Shown: positions 1 to 9,743, numbered from the stretch's first letter. The stretch: DNA of 64,000 nt from Tamlana carrageenivorans (GCF_002893765.1 NZ_CP025938.1:2046001-2110000), one strand, 5' to 3'. Notes: generated by a model not told the origin, from the letters alone. Program-made: numbers and translations.

Positions 1-1
1 T

Positions 2-187
2 AATATTTTTGACTTAGAAACCAACGCCTTTATTAAAGAACTTAATTTAGGAACTGTTGAAACCGATGGTTGCGATGTCACTACCGTGGCTTTAGGAGGT
101 AAATTTCCAAACGGATTATTTGTTTCCATGAATGATGATAGAAACTTTTTCTTTCACGATTTAGCCAAATTGAAACTATTAGAATAG
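2..187 (+). CDS. C-terminal fragment, probable 3-phytase (beta-propeller)
   Basis: Only the last 61 codons lie in the window; the frame is open from the left edge to TAG at 185-187. The fragment reads TDGCDVTTVALGGKFPNGLF followed by a DD-R-FFFHD stretch. This resembles the last blade of beta-propeller phytases, which release phosphate from inositol hexakisphosphate outside the cytoplasm. The call rests on remembered family sequence and a short fragment, so another beta-propeller esterase is possible. A stem-loop with a T-tract follows the stop. Confidence 0.55.
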   Translation, partial: NIFDLETNAFIKELNLGTVETDGCDVTTVALGGKFPNGLFVSMNDDRNFFFHDLAKLKLLE

Positions 188-252
188 TAAAACTCAGATT
201 AAATACGTTTTGTTTTTGTACCACATAATTTCACAATTTAGTGGTTGAGTTT

Positions 253-298
253 AGCCGAATAACAACGGAATACCGTTTCGTTTTATTCGGCTTTTTTT
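253..298 (+). terminator. Rho-independent terminator after the phytase fragment
   Basis: A perfect 10-bp stem (AGCCGAATAA at 253-262 with TTATTCGGCT at 283-292) has an inner AACGG/CCGTT pairing and is followed by a T-run on the plus strand. It also lies just beyond the 3' end of the minus-strand tamL gene, but the T-tract favours plus-strand termination. Confidence 0.8.
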
Positions 299-310
299 GA
301 AGTAAGACTA

Positions 311-2587
311 TTAGAATGGATAACCAATGGCGAAGTTTAAAACCGATTCTTGAGTATCAAAATTATAGCGTTCGCCTTCAGGAAGCGCTGGGTTATGAAA
401 TGGCGTTGCTAAATCGACACGAATTACAAATCCTTGAAAATCAACTCGGGCCCCAAGGCCAACACCCATACCTAATTCCTGCATGAAAGAGCGCGAAAAT
501 TTACCGCCTGGTAAGGATGGGTTTTCTTCCGAGTTCCAAATATTTCCAGCATCCACAAAGGCCGCCCCTTTAAGAAATGAATAGATAGGGAAACGGTATT
601 CTAAATTGGCTTCTAAACGAATGTTACCAGTTTGATCAAAGTAGGTATCACTAACGGTTGAACCATCAAAAGTTCCTGGTCCTAAAGAGCGTATTCTAAA
701 GGCCCGAACACTATAAGGGCCACCTGCAAAATATTGTTTTACATTAGGTAATAGTGTGGAGTTGCCATAGGCAATGCCGTAACCAGCAAATATACGACTG
801 GCTAAAATATTATCTTTGTTAAATTTATGGTGATAGTAAAAATCTATATCGGCCTTGGCGTATTGCGCATACTCTAAACCAAAAATTTCATTCGGACTCC
901 CATCAGCTTGTTCTTTTTTTAATAAACTTAAAGTGTTTCCAGCAATATCCAATTTGGCGTTAAAATAGATTTGATTGCGTTTACGTGTTTCTAACAAGCC
1001 ATTATAGGTAAAGGAAAAGGTGAGACCACTTATAAATTCCTGCTCAAAACTATCTCGCATATAAGGATTGTCTTCTAAAATTTGCTTAAAGGCGTCACTA
1101 ATTTTCGATGGTTTGGTGTAGCTAACGGTTATGGGATTTAATTCATAAGTAACCAGTTTGTTGGCATCCCAGGTATAGCCAAATAAGGCTGTTGCCGAAA
1201 ATAAACTATAATATTCTTTACGGTTTAAATAATCAAGGCTTAACGAGGTTTTGGTTTTTGGAATGTTGTACTTGAAAAAATGCGGGCCAACTTTTACGGG
1301 GAAAATAATTCTTGGAAAAAATAATTCTCCGCTTATTCCCAGATGCGTACTGCTTAATTTTTCGCTGTCCTGACTACCTCTTGTGAATTGCGCTTCGTAA
1401 CCAAATTTAGCACTCAGTTTAAAGGTTTCTCCACCTTTAAATAAATTTCGGTTTATCGATGAAATTGAAATGGCTGGCCCAGTAAAGTTATTGGATTTGG
1501 TGACCCCTTGTAATTCGGCTTGTAATGATCTTTTGTTTAGTGGGGATAAGTAAATGTTAGCTTCTAAATGACCTAAGCTGTCGCTTAGTGTGGAGTCTAT
1601 TTCTTTATACTGGATATTAACAAATTTGTAGGTTCCAATTTGAGACAGGCGCCTTGCTGTGTTTTTAGAGGTTTCAGCGTTGTACAACTGCCCCTTTTTA
1701 AGAGTTATAAAAGGGTCAAGATGTTTCAGTTTAAAATACAATTCATCTTGATAGTAATTTTTATCATTATAAGTATCTGCAGGAACATTTAAAGAATCGG
1801 TTTCTAAATTATAGTGCGGATAAATGTTTATGCGAGAAATTTCATAAGGAACAATGGCTTGTTTTGGTGTTTCCTCTTTCAATTTTAAATACAAATCAAA
1901 GCGCTTGTTTTTGTATTGATTTGTGTCAGCTTCAAAAAGTAAAAACCTTTCATTGAAGTTATAATACCCTCTTTGTTTAAGGGATTGATCGATACGCTTA
2001 CGTTCTAATTGCATTAAGGGTAAATCAAAACACATATCCTTTTTTAAAACTGTTTTATTGAGGTGTGCTTTAATATTGGAACCAATGGGTTGTGGCAAAC
2101 TATCTAGAGCGTAACTTTCCATTTTATAAGGTTGGGCAACTTCAACATGATAAGCTGCGGAAGCCTTTTTTTTATCTTCAATGAATTCTGATGATGCTGA
2201 ACTGTAGAAGAATCCTCGGTTGTCCAAACGGTTTATTAATAGAGACTCTACTTCTATAGGATTAACATCACTTTGGTATATGGGCTCTTCTCCAAAATTT
2301 TTATAAAGCCATCTGTTTATAAAGCCTGGGTGTTCTTTCTGGTTTTGATAGTAAAAATACAAACCTAAATACATGCCTAAAATATTACTGTTCGGTTCTG
2401 GGTTTAGCACCGAATTAAGGTTTGTTTTTATAACATCTTTAGATTTGTCGGATATGGTGGAATCACTTTCTACCTCTAGCGTAGCACCAGTGTACAAGCG
2501 CTCATCTTCTGGGATGTATTGTGTTATGCTACAAGCATAACACAGGAGCACCATAGCACATAAGATTAAAAAGTTTTTACACGACAT
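311..2587 (-). CDS. tamL: TamL: BamA/TamA-family outer-membrane lipoprotein
   Basis: A 758-residue outer-membrane protein of the Omp85 superfamily. The N-terminus is a lipoprotein signal peptide with a lipobox LCYAC, Cys about residue 19; lipidation is typical of the Bacteroidota TamA relative called TamL. The middle holds POTRA-like segments. The C-terminal half is a surface-antigen (Bac_surface_Ag) beta-barrel with the GGPYSVRAFR motif and an aromatic C-terminus. It is expected to act with TamB in outer-membrane protein or lipid delivery. The neighbouring tamB lies immediately upstream on the same strand, 38 bp away, so the two form an operon. The family is clear; the exact cargo is unknown. 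Confidence 0.88.
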   Translation of the reverse strand: MSCKNFLILCAMVLLCYACSITQYIPEDERLYTGATLEVESDSTISDKSKDVIKTNLNSVLNPEPNSNILGMYLGLYFYYQNQKEHPGFINRWLYKNFGEEPIYQSDVNPIEVESLLINRLDNRGFFYSSASSEFIEDKKKASAAYHVEVAQPYKMESYALDSLPQPIGSNIKAHLNKTVLKKDMCFDLPLMQLERKRIDQSLKQRGYYNFNERFLLFEADTNQYKNKRFDLYLKLKEETPKQAIVPYEISRINIYPHYNLETDSLNVPADTYNDKNYYQDELYFKLKHLDPFITLKKGQLYNAETSKNTARRLSQIGTYKFVNIQYKEIDSTLSDSLGHLEANIYLSPLNKRSLQAELQGVTKSNNFTGPAISISSINRNLFKGGETFKLSAKFGYEAQFTRGSQDSEKLSSTHLGISGELFFPRIIFPVKVGPHFFKYNIPKTKTSLSLDYLNRKEYYSLFSATALFGYTWDANKLVTYELNPITVSYTKPSKISDAFKQILEDNPYMRDSFEQEFISGLTFSFTYNGLLETRKRNQIYFNAKLDIAGNTLSLLKKEQADGSPNEIFGLEYAQYAKADIDFYYHHKFNKDNILASRIFAGYGIAYGNSTLLPNVKQYFAGGPYSVRAFRIRSLGPGTFDGSTVSDTYFDQTGNIRLEANLEYRFPIYSFLKGAAFVDAGNIWNSEENPSLPGGKFSRSFMQELGMGVGLGARVDFQGFVIRVDLATPFHNPALPEGERYNFDTQESVLNFAIGYPF

Positions 2588-2625
2588 ATTTAAAGGTTCT
2601 CTATTTGGTTTGTTTTTGATTTTGT

Positions 2626-5600
2626 TTAGTTGTCGGTTTTGGAATCATCATCCTCTGCTTCATCTTTGGTGGCTTTAAACATAGAATCCCAAAGCTCTTT
2701 AAATTTATTAAACTCTTGTGTGAAAAGAATGGCAATTCCAGTTGCAATGGTTTGTCCGTCTATCACATTTTCATATTCATTCTTTCTGAAACCACGAAGT
2801 TTGTAACGACCATCCTTTGTGAGTATATACTCTAAACTCACGTTACCAATAAGCGGTGTTGGTTCTCTACTTTCTGTACTACCTTGTATGGCAACTTCAC
2901 TACCAACTTTAACAATGAGACGGTCATGAAATAGTTTTTTCTGGGCAGCTATATTTAAATTTGTACGATCTTCGGGCGAATCTCCTTGGTAGTCGGTATA
3001 GCTGTTTAAACCAAAATCCAAATCGAATCCTGAGTTTCCTAATAGTTTGTCAGAAAACACATTAAGTTGATCGGAGAGCGCACTGTTTAAATTGTCTCTA
3101 GCGATCGTGTTGAAGCCACCTGCACTACCATCACTGTTAGAATCTGGATAGAAACGGTTTAGTACTAATAGGGAGAAAACTTGTTTGTTAAGGGCATCGG
3201 GTTCTTGGTTAATTTGTTGTACCCGCCCATAAATTTGGCCATTAGCAGTACCTTGGTTAGCTTCAGGCATGTCTAAATTGAAAGATAAAGCAGGGGCCGA
3301 TAATTCGCCATCAATATTCAAGTATACATAAAATGGTAAAACTTGTTGGTACCTGCCTTGGTCGGAAATGTCTGCCCCCGAAGAAGCAGAAGCCATAAGG
3401 CCAGCGGCCGAAGTTTCCACCTTGTAAATGGCACGAATATCCATGGCGGCATCAAAAGGGTTGCCTGACCATGTTACTCGGCTTTCCGGGGCCAGTTCAA
3501 AACGCTTGTTTACTAAATGATATAAACTCATTTGGTAATGCCCACCAGAGACGTTGTATATTCCAGACAGATTCATTTGTCCGTTTGGCCTCATTGTAAA
3601 ATCAAATTCTCCTTGACCAAATACTTTAAAATTGTCGTTGGTTTGCTCGTCAATAACAATGGTAAAGGCGGCATTGTTTCCAACTTTTAAATAGCTTGAA
3701 ATTTCAAAACCAGTAAACGTGGATGTTTGTTCGGTGGTTTGTGTTAATATCGCATCGGGATTATTTTTATTTACGAAACGTACTATCCCATCGCGAGATT
3801 CGATATCTACCGATGATGACGGCATAACGTACGTCACATCTGTTTCAGAATCTACTGTAAGTTTCATGTCTACTTTAGGGATTTCCATATCACCGGTAAT
3901 TTTTGCATCAGCATCAAAAACAACTTTGCCATAAAGCATGTCGTTATCCGCTTCTGTAGCATTTAAAACTTGAAAGTTTTTGGCACTCAGACTTAAATCG
4001 AAAGTCGGATTAATATAGGATTCTGTGCCGATATTTCCAGCAATGTCGAAGGTGTTATTATTTTCATCTTGAACCGTGAAATCAGTAAAATAAACACCTT
4101 TGTTATCAATTTTTAAAGTTTCATCTAGTAGAGCAAAAGCGGTATTGAATTTAACAATCTTAAATTTTGCATTGCTGAAATTTATGGTTCCATCATAATT
4201 AGGCTTTTCAGTAGTACCGCTAATTTTAAAACGACCTTTAAAAAAGCTTTCAGTTTCTGAAACTTCTCCATCGGTAAAGCCTTCTAAGGCATGCATGTTG
4301 AAGGTGTTAAGATTGAGGTCTAAGCTTAAATTGGCTTTATTGCTTTCTGCTCTATAAGTTCCGCTAAGGTCTAAATCAATTTCGCCTCCAGAAAGTGTGC
4401 TTTCTAAGGTATAGTTATTAGCCCCAACCGATTTTCCATGCAAACTTAAGCGCCCCATATTTATATTTTTAACGTTAAGTTGTGAGATGTCTAAGTCGGC
4501 AATAATTCCGGGCTTATTAAGTGGGTCTTCAACAATAAAGTCACCGTTTAAAACCCCTTCAGCCAAGGGAGTTTCAGGGTTGAAATATTCTAAAATTTCA
4601 TTTATTTTAAAGTTTTTATATTCAACCGCGATATGGTCTGTTTGCACTTTGGGTAATTTGGCAGTGACTTCTACCGACTGTTCGTTTTTGGTGATTTTAA
4701 AGTTGTTAAATGAGATTTTATCCTTTGTAAACAAGACGGCATTGTCTTCAGGGATGCTCCAATTTTCTTTGTTTAGCTTTAAATCTTCAGGGAAAATATG
4801 AAATTTAATATCGTTTTCAACACCTGTTACAACAGCTCTAACATCTGTAAGTTCGGTGCCTTTATAAGAGGCATTAAAATCTAACTGCAATTCGTTATTC
4901 TTTTGTACGCCGGTTATATAGGTTTCAGGAAGTAATAATGGTCCTGCGTTAATTTCCTTAAATCCTAAGTTAAAAAGAAACTCATCTTTATAGGTGTTAA
5001 TAAATAGGGATAAACTGTCAATGGTATTGTTACTGTAGTTTATATGTGGTGCGTCTACTATAGCCATTAACTGTCTGTCAATTTCTGAGAAAGCAATGTC
5101 TATTTTAACCGTATCAAGGTTTTTTAAGTTTACTAAAAACACGTTATTTATTACGGGCGATTCCGAGAGTTGGGCATGTAATTTAAGTTCTACAGGGTTT
5201 TGAAGCGTGTCGAAAGTAGCACTTCTGTCTTGTCTGTAAAAATAGCTTAACACATGATGTTTAAGGGCTTTGCTAAATACAAGGGGCGTGGCGTTAGATT
5301 GTAAATCAAGGTTTATTATTTTGTTTTCAATTTGAACAGATGTGGTGTCTTCCCGAACATGTGCGTTGGCTTTCAAATCGCCTAACAAATAGGTTTGACT
5401 GTCATAAACCACAACACCATCACTTAACATGGCGCCAGCGTCGAAACTTTTAGAGTCTCCTTTGAAATTTCCGCTTAGCGTAAACCCTGTTTTAATACTT
5501 TGATCTGTTAAGCCGAGGGCTTGGAGGTTTGCGCCAGCTAAATGTAGGTCCATTTTTAATTCTGGGACTATAGAATCTAGAATAACAAAAGCATCTAGGA

Positions 5601-7674
5601 CGATATCAATATTTGAGTCTTTATAAGCGGATGTAATGTCACCTTGTCCATTTATAATGTTACCATCTATTTCCAAATTTTCAATGGGATACTCATTATA
5701 GCTGAAATTATTCACTACGGCTTTTAAGTTGCCATTTAAATTGTTGATGGTTTTTCCGCTGCCTTCTGCATCAACTGTAAGGGATAAATTTCCTAGTTTT
5801 TCAATATTTAAAAGTTTGTTTAATTCGTATTCTTCAACCGTAATATGGGTTTTAAAATGAATGTCGTTAAGGTTTTCAAGCTGCCCTTCGATACTCGCAA
5901 ATCCTTGTTCTGATGCTAGTTTGCTATCGGTTGCTAGAGCATTCAATGAACCAGAAATTTTACCAGATAAGATCATGTTATTAGGGATGCTTATCGTAGA
6001 TTCTGAAAGGGCTACAAAGCGTTCAATGTCTGATTTATTTGTGGTAAACCGGTAATTAGGAACCTTATATTTTAAAGAGTCTGTTTGTGTCGCATTTTTA
6101 ATTTGACCTTTCAATACTAATTTGGTAGAATCACCCCAAGACACATTAAAACTTGGGATTTGAATGTCTGAAACATATCCTGATGCTTTGGCGTGGCCGG
6201 ACAGCCGTTTTTTACTTAATATTTGTAAATATTCATTGCTTTTTAAATCGGGTTGAAAAAGAAAAATATCATTAAAATCGAACCGGAATTTTGAAAGTAC
6301 AAGGTCAATTTTCGATTTTTCAGGAGTATTCATGAAGCTATTAATCTCTGAATATTCCATATTCAAATCACCAAGAACTAAATCATTATTAATAGCAATA
6401 TCCAAATTTGTAAGAGCCAAGTTGGTATTGCCAAAAATGACTTCTGTGCTCAAGTGTTTTAAGTGTAATCCCGAACCTTCTTGAAATTGACCTTTTTCAA
6501 TGTGAATACCCACACCACTTTTATTCATATAAGCGGTTTTGGTAATAAGGCTGAGGTTTTTAAAGTCTAAGGCATCGGCATTAAAAACGCCCTTTTGAGC
6601 TTTATGGTTATTTACAAAATAACCGATATCGTTATTTTCTATATGTGCCTGGTTAACTTTGATGTCAAAATCAGGCCATTCAAAAGCTTCAGAATTATTT
6701 GTTTCTGCAGGCTCAGAATTATTTGCAACGTCGTTTAATTGGAGTTTTACTCTAGAATGCCTTAAAGCAATTTCATCTAAATAAATACGATTAGTTTCTA
6801 AGTTAATATCGGTCGATTCTGCAGAAAAATCGTTAATCGTGGTATTTAATTCTAAATTAGAGGTATTCGATTTGTAATGTACTTTTACCTCTTCTAAAAC
6901 AAACGATTCAACCAAAAAGGAAGGCAGAACACTACTTGTGGTATCGTTATCAATAATTTTAGATTCGTTTTGAATGACATCAATTTTAGCTTCAGAAATT
7001 TTGGCCTCGGGAGCGTTAAACACCATCCTATCAAGGTCTATTTTCTTTAAATCTAGAAAGAGTTCGTTAAACTTTGCTTTGGTATTAATGCCAATAAGTT
7101 CATCGTCGAAAGATATTTCGAAGTCTTTTAAATCTAAATTCCTTAGAATCAGCTTGATGCTTGTAGAGCTGGTGTCTACTTCGGTAACTGCATTAGGGTC
7201 TTGGGAAGCAAACGCATCGATTAAAAAATTAAAATTAAAACCTTGAATGGTGTCTTTTCTCCATACATGTGCCCGAACGCCTTCCCAGTATAAATCGTCA
7301 AGACCAAAACTTTCACCAGTAATTAAAGGGAGCATGGCGATGTTTGCTTCTAAAGATTTAGAATAAATTAAAGTGTCTTGCTGGGTGTCTTCTAAGTATA
7401 ATCCAGTAATTTTTATATCACCATCAAAAGTTAGGAACAGCGATTCAATATCAATTTTGGTGTTTGTTTTAGAGGAAACATAATTTATCGCTTTGTCCTT
7501 AATAAAATTTTGCGCCCAAGGGGTTCTAATAAGGAATACCAGAAGGATAAAAAATAGAACAAAACCAATAAAAACCCTGCCAAGACGTTTTAAGCCTCGG
7601 TATTTCCTTGTTTTAGGGGTGGGCGTTTTTTTTGTTATGTTTGCTGCTTCTTCTTTCAGTGGTAGGTTTTTAAT
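2626..7674 (-). CDS. tamB: TamB: translocation and assembly module, non-ATG start
   Basis: A very long, beta-rich AsmA/TamB-like protein ending in the DUF490 domain (motifs such as FRFSGF-like repeats and a C-terminal ILFTQEFNKF). It would span the periplasm as a hydrophobic groove from an inner-membrane anchor to TamL. The first ATG in frame is at 7335, but that start loses the membrane anchor. The frame stays open upstream to a TAA at 7680-7678 and encodes a basic stretch (TRKYRGLKRLGR) followed by the hydrophobic segment VFIGFVLFFILLVFLI, exactly what a TamB N-terminus needs. Candidate starts are ATT at 7674 (giving 1682 residues) or CTG at 7659; no ATG, GTG or TTG is available before the anchor. 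The start given here is inferred. Confidence 0.85.
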   Translation of the reverse strand: MKNLPLKEEAANITKKTPTPKTRKYRGLKRLGRVFIGFVLFFILLVFLIRTPWAQNFIKDKAINYVSSKTNTKIDIESLFLTFDGDIKITGLYLEDTQQDTLIYSKSLEANIAMLPLITGESFGLDDLYWEGVRAHVWRKDTIQGFNFNFLIDAFASQDPNAVTEVDTSSTSIKLILRNLDLKDFEISFDDELIGINTKAKFNELFLDLKKIDLDRMVFNAPEAKISEAKIDVIQNESKIIDNDTTSSVLPSFLVESFVLEEVKVHYKSNTSNLELNTTINDFSAESTDINLETNRIYLDEIALRHSRVKLQLNDVANNSEPAETNNSEAFEWPDFDIKVNQAHIENNDIGYFVNNHKAQKGVFNADALDFKNLSLITKTAYMNKSGVGIHIEKGQFQEGSGLHLKHLSTEVIFGNTNLALTNLDIAINNDLVLGDLNMEYSEINSFMNTPEKSKIDLVLSKFRFDFNDIFLFQPDLKSNEYLQILSKKRLSGHAKASGYVSDIQIPSFNVSWGDSTKLVLKGQIKNATQTDSLKYKVPNYRFTTNKSDIERFVALSESTISIPNNMILSGKISGSLNALATDSKLASEQGFASIEGQLENLNDIHFKTHITVEEYELNKLLNIEKLGNLSLTVDAEGSGKTINNLNGNLKAVVNNFSYNEYPIENLEIDGNIINGQGDITSAYKDSNIDIVLDAFVILDSIVPELKMDLHLAGANLQALGLTDQSIKTGFTLSGNFKGDSKSFDAGAMLSDGVVVYDSQTYLLGDLKANAHVREDTTSVQIENKIINLDLQSNATPLVFSKALKHHVLSYFYRQDRSATFDTLQNPVELKLHAQLSESPVINNVFLVNLKNLDTVKIDIAFSEIDRQLMAIVDAPHINYSNNTIDSLSLFINTYKDEFLFNLGFKEINAGPLLLPETYITGVQKNNELQLDFNASYKGTELTDVRAVVTGVENDIKFHIFPEDLKLNKENWSIPEDNAVLFTKDKISFNNFKITKNEQSVEVTAKLPKVQTDHIAVEYKNFKINEILEYFNPETPLAEGVLNGDFIVEDPLNKPGIIADLDISQLNVKNINMGRLSLHGKSVGANNYTLESTLSGGEIDLDLSGTYRAESNKANLSLDLNLNTFNMHALEGFTDGEVSETESFFKGRFKISGTTEKPNYDGTINFSNAKFKIVKFNTAFALLDETLKIDNKGVYFTDFTVQDENNNTFDIAGNIGTESYINPTFDLSLSAKNFQVLNATEADNDMLYGKVVFDADAKITGDMEIPKVDMKLTVDSETDVTYVMPSSSVDIESRDGIVRFVNKNNPDAILTQTTEQTSTFTGFEISSYLKVGNNAAFTIVIDEQTNDNFKVFGQGEFDFTMRPNGQMNLSGIYNVSGGHYQMSLYHLVNKRFELAPESRVTWSGNPFDAAMDIRAIYKVETSAAGLMASASSGADISDQGRYQQVLPFYVYLNIDGELSAPALSFNLDMPEANQGTANGQIYGRVQQINQEPDALNKQVFSLLVLNRFYPDSNSDGSAGGFNTIARDNLNSALSDQLNVFSDKLLGNSGFDLDFGLNSYTDYQGDSPEDRTNLNIAAQKKLFHDRLIVKVGSEVAIQGSTESREPTPLIGNVSLEYILTKDGRYKLRGFRKNEYENVIDGQTIATGIAILFTQEFNKFKELWDSMFKATKDEAEDDDSKTDN

Positions 7675-7715
7675 GCTTTAAATATTAAAAGTAATGTATT
7701 TTAAGATTATTTTCT

Positions 7716-8195
7716 CTAGTGACTGCATAAAATTTCTCGTACAATTTTTAAATGATGATTGGTGTGTATTTCTAAAAAGCGCATCGTCTGTTTTTTAGAT
7801 AAATTTCCAAACACGTGATGTTTAAAAAACGCATGTGGTTCCAGTGTTTTTATAATGTTTAATCCTGTTTTTGCGCGTTCTAACCGTTGGTGCAGTTCCT
7901 TTTCAGAAATGTTTATATTTTTAGAAACTACTTTCTGTGGTGCTTTGGCTCGACCCCTAGGGAAGGTTCCTAGTGTGAAAATAAGCCATCGCTTAGTATT
8001 TAATTTTGAGCTATAGTCACTAGGATTTGATTCTGCCAATACTTCGCAAACCACATTAAAGACTTTTAGACTATGATCCAGTTGCCAACCTACAGTTGCT
8101 TTAGAAATGCTTGAATCTTTGATGTTTTTATTAATGATGTTTGATTCAATTTCTAATAAAAGTGATTGAAGTTTTTGTAAAGATCTGTTTGTCAT
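7716..8195 (-). CDS. DinB-superfamily protein (DUF1569-like)
   Basis: A 159-residue all-helical protein. Histidines placed as in DinB-like metal-binding four-helix bundles are visible: one in QLDHSLKV near residue 55, a pair in KHHVFG and a cluster HTNHHLKIV near the C-terminus. The WQLDHSLKVF and FLEIHTNHHLKI stretches resemble DUF1569. Members are thought to be metal-dependent transferases, but the substrate is unknown. It lies directly upstream of tamB on the same strand, with 41 bp between its stop and the proposed ATT start, so it may share transcription. Confidence 0.65.
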   Translation of the reverse strand: MTNRSLQKLQSLLLEIESNIINKNIKDSSISKATVGWQLDHSLKVFNVVCEVLAESNPSDYSSKLNTKRWLIFTLGTFPRGRAKAPQKVVSKNINISEKELHQRLERAKTGLNIIKTLEPHAFFKHHVFGNLSKKQTMRFLEIHTNHHLKIVREILCSH

Positions 8196-8291
8196 ATTCT
8201 AAAATATTTCTAAAAGATATTAATTAAATCCTTAACTTTAAGACAATTCCGGCTATATTCAAACTATTGTTTCATTTAAAACTAATAAAAT

Positions 8292-8564
8292 ATGCTTCCC
8301 TTTAGATCTGAAATTAGAAATTCGCCATCGCATCCTACCATTAAAATATTTTTAAGCGATCAAACTTTAGTGCCTAGAATTAAAAAACATTTAGACCATT
8401 TTAGTGATATTGAGCTGACAGAAATAAGAGAGAGTCATGGGCAAAATAGAGAAAGTGAAAACATTACTATTTATTTAAAAGATCATGTGGATATTGATAA
8501 AATGAAATCTTCTATCGATTCCAGTTTATGGTGGTATTTTGAAGAAGATATGGTAGATGAATAA
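8292..8564 (+). CDS. Small protein of unknown function
   Basis: A 90-residue, soluble, charged protein with no signal peptide, membrane segment or Cys motif. It starts at ATG 8292, about 100 bp from the divergent DUF1569-like gene. The C-terminus has the unusual run SSLWWYFEEDMVDE. I do not recognise the family. Codon use looks like its neighbours, and its length and isolated position suggest a real gene. Confidence 0.6.
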   Translation: MLPFRSEIRNSPSHPTIKIFLSDQTLVPRIKKHLDHFSDIELTEIRESHGQNRESENITIYLKDHVDIDKMKSSIDSSLWWYFEEDMVDE

Positions 8565-8683
8565 AAAGTTATTACGATACTTAGTTTTTTCTCATTCTTT
8601 GTGTTGAATCCCTGTTTTTTAAGTTTTTTTAAAAAATACGTATATCTTTTATTTTTGATGATTTAGAAAAAAAAAGGGGCTAT

Positions 8684-8727
8684 TTTACCTATTTAACATT
8701 TTTGATGCCTCAAAAATACTAGGTAAA
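8684..8727. other. Two-part stem-loop in the 298-bp intergenic gap
   Basis: The gap 8565-8862 holds no gene. Inside it TTTACCTA (8684-8691) pairs perfectly with TAGGTAAA (8720-8727), and nested within this ATTTTTGA (8698-8705) pairs with TCAAAAAT (8710-8717) around a TGCC loop. No T-run follows immediately, so it is not a standard terminator. It may be a structured leader or small RNA. Confidence 0.5.
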
Positions 8728-8797
8728 TACTGCTGTTGGTGTTTTTTTAGGTTTTTTTGTTCTTCTCTCGCATGGTGTGATATGTCTGGTTTTTATT

Positions 8798-8816
8798 ACG
8801 TAATATTATTACGTAC
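8798..8816. promoter_or_regulatory. Operator-like dyad upstream of the PilJ-domain gene
   Basis: TACGTAAT and ATTACGTA form perfect 8-bp inverted arms around a 3-bp spacer, 46 bp before the ATG at 8863. The spacing and symmetry are typical of a dimeric regulator site. The regulator is unknown. Confidence 0.5.
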
Positions 8817-8862
8817 ATTTACTTAGTTTGATATAAGTTTAACCTCATTAAAACCACTCAAA

Positions 8863-9693
8863 ATGAACAAAAAACCTACAATTTTAAATGTTATCTTTTT
8901 TCTATTTTTTATAAGTTTAGCCCTGGGCCAAAGCCAAACTTATGGAGACATAGACTACAATAAAGCTATAAATATATCAGGAAAACAAAGAATGCTGTCT
9001 CAAAAAATGGCTAAGGCTTATTTATTAAAGTCTCAGGGTATTACTAACGACATGATAAATAAAGAGTTAAATGCTAGTAAGTTTATTTTTGAAAAACAAT
9101 TAGAAATTTTAAAAAAAAACAGTGAAAGTTCATCAACAAGACTTTATTTAAAACAAGTGAATAATGTTTGGGATGATTTTAAGAAGCTCATAAATCAAGA
9201 AGCAAACACGGTTAATGCTTTACGCATTATGTCATTAAACACCGAATTGCTTAAAAACTGTCATCAAGTTGTTTTAAGTATAGAAAGAAGTTCTAATTAC
9301 AATAATAAGTTTTTTGAGAATAATGATCAAGAATTGATTAACACGATTAATGTATCTGGAAAACAAAGAATGTTATCACAAAGGATGTGTTTGTATTTTG
9401 CTGCTATTAATGAGTTCCCTAAAAACAAAGAAGAATTTAAAGAAGTTTTAGGGAAGGTGTTTGATGAATTCTCTTATGTAATAGGAGATTTATTAATAAG
9501 TACTTTTAATACAACAGAAATTGAAGAAGAAATAGGTTTAATTATGGCTTTATGGGAGCCGTATCAATCTAATAAAAGACAGTTTTTAAATGGTGATTTT
9601 GATTTAATTGATGTGTATAATGTTACTAATGAATTAACTAAAAGATTCAATAAAGTAACAGGGTTATTTGAGCAAATTAGTAAAAAGAAATAG
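8863..9693 (+). CDS. Secreted protein with two PilJ/NarX-type sensor domains
   Basis: A 276-residue exported protein: a hydrophobic signal peptide with probable cleavage after ALG (about residue 22), then two copies of the type IV pili chemoreceptor PilJ/NarX N-terminal helical domain. Each carries the P-box-like signature: INISGKQRMLSQKMAK near residue 37 and INVSGKQRMLSQRM near residue 162. In NarX/NarQ this motif binds nitrate or nitrite in the periplasm. Here there is no transmembrane anchor and no kinase or methyl-accepting output, so it is a free periplasmic or secreted helical protein. The ligand and role are unknown. A strong dyad lies upstream and a terminator hairpin follows. Confidence 0.75.
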   Translation: MNKKPTILNVIFFLFFISLALGQSQTYGDIDYNKAINISGKQRMLSQKMAKAYLLKSQGITNDMINKELNASKFIFEKQLEILKKNSESSSTRLYLKQVNNVWDDFKKLINQEANTVNALRIMSLNTELLKNCHQVVLSIERSSNYNNKFFENNDQELINTINVSGKQRMLSQRMCLYFAAINEFPKNKEEFKEVLGKVFDEFSYVIGDLLISTFNTTEIEEEIGLIMALWEPYQSNKRQFLNGDFDLIDVYNVTNELTKRFNKVTGLFEQISKKK

Positions 9694-9709
9694 CGTTTAT
9701 TTTAAAATT

Positions 9710-9743
9710 AAACACCCTCATAAAATGTTTTATGAGGGTGTTT
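9710..9743. terminator. Bidirectional terminator between convergent genes
   Basis: A perfect 16-bp stem (AAACACCCTCATAAAA at 9710-9725 and its complement at 9728-9743) with a 2-base loop sits between the PilJ-domain gene and ahcY. Weak T-tracts are present on both sides. Confidence 0.8.
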
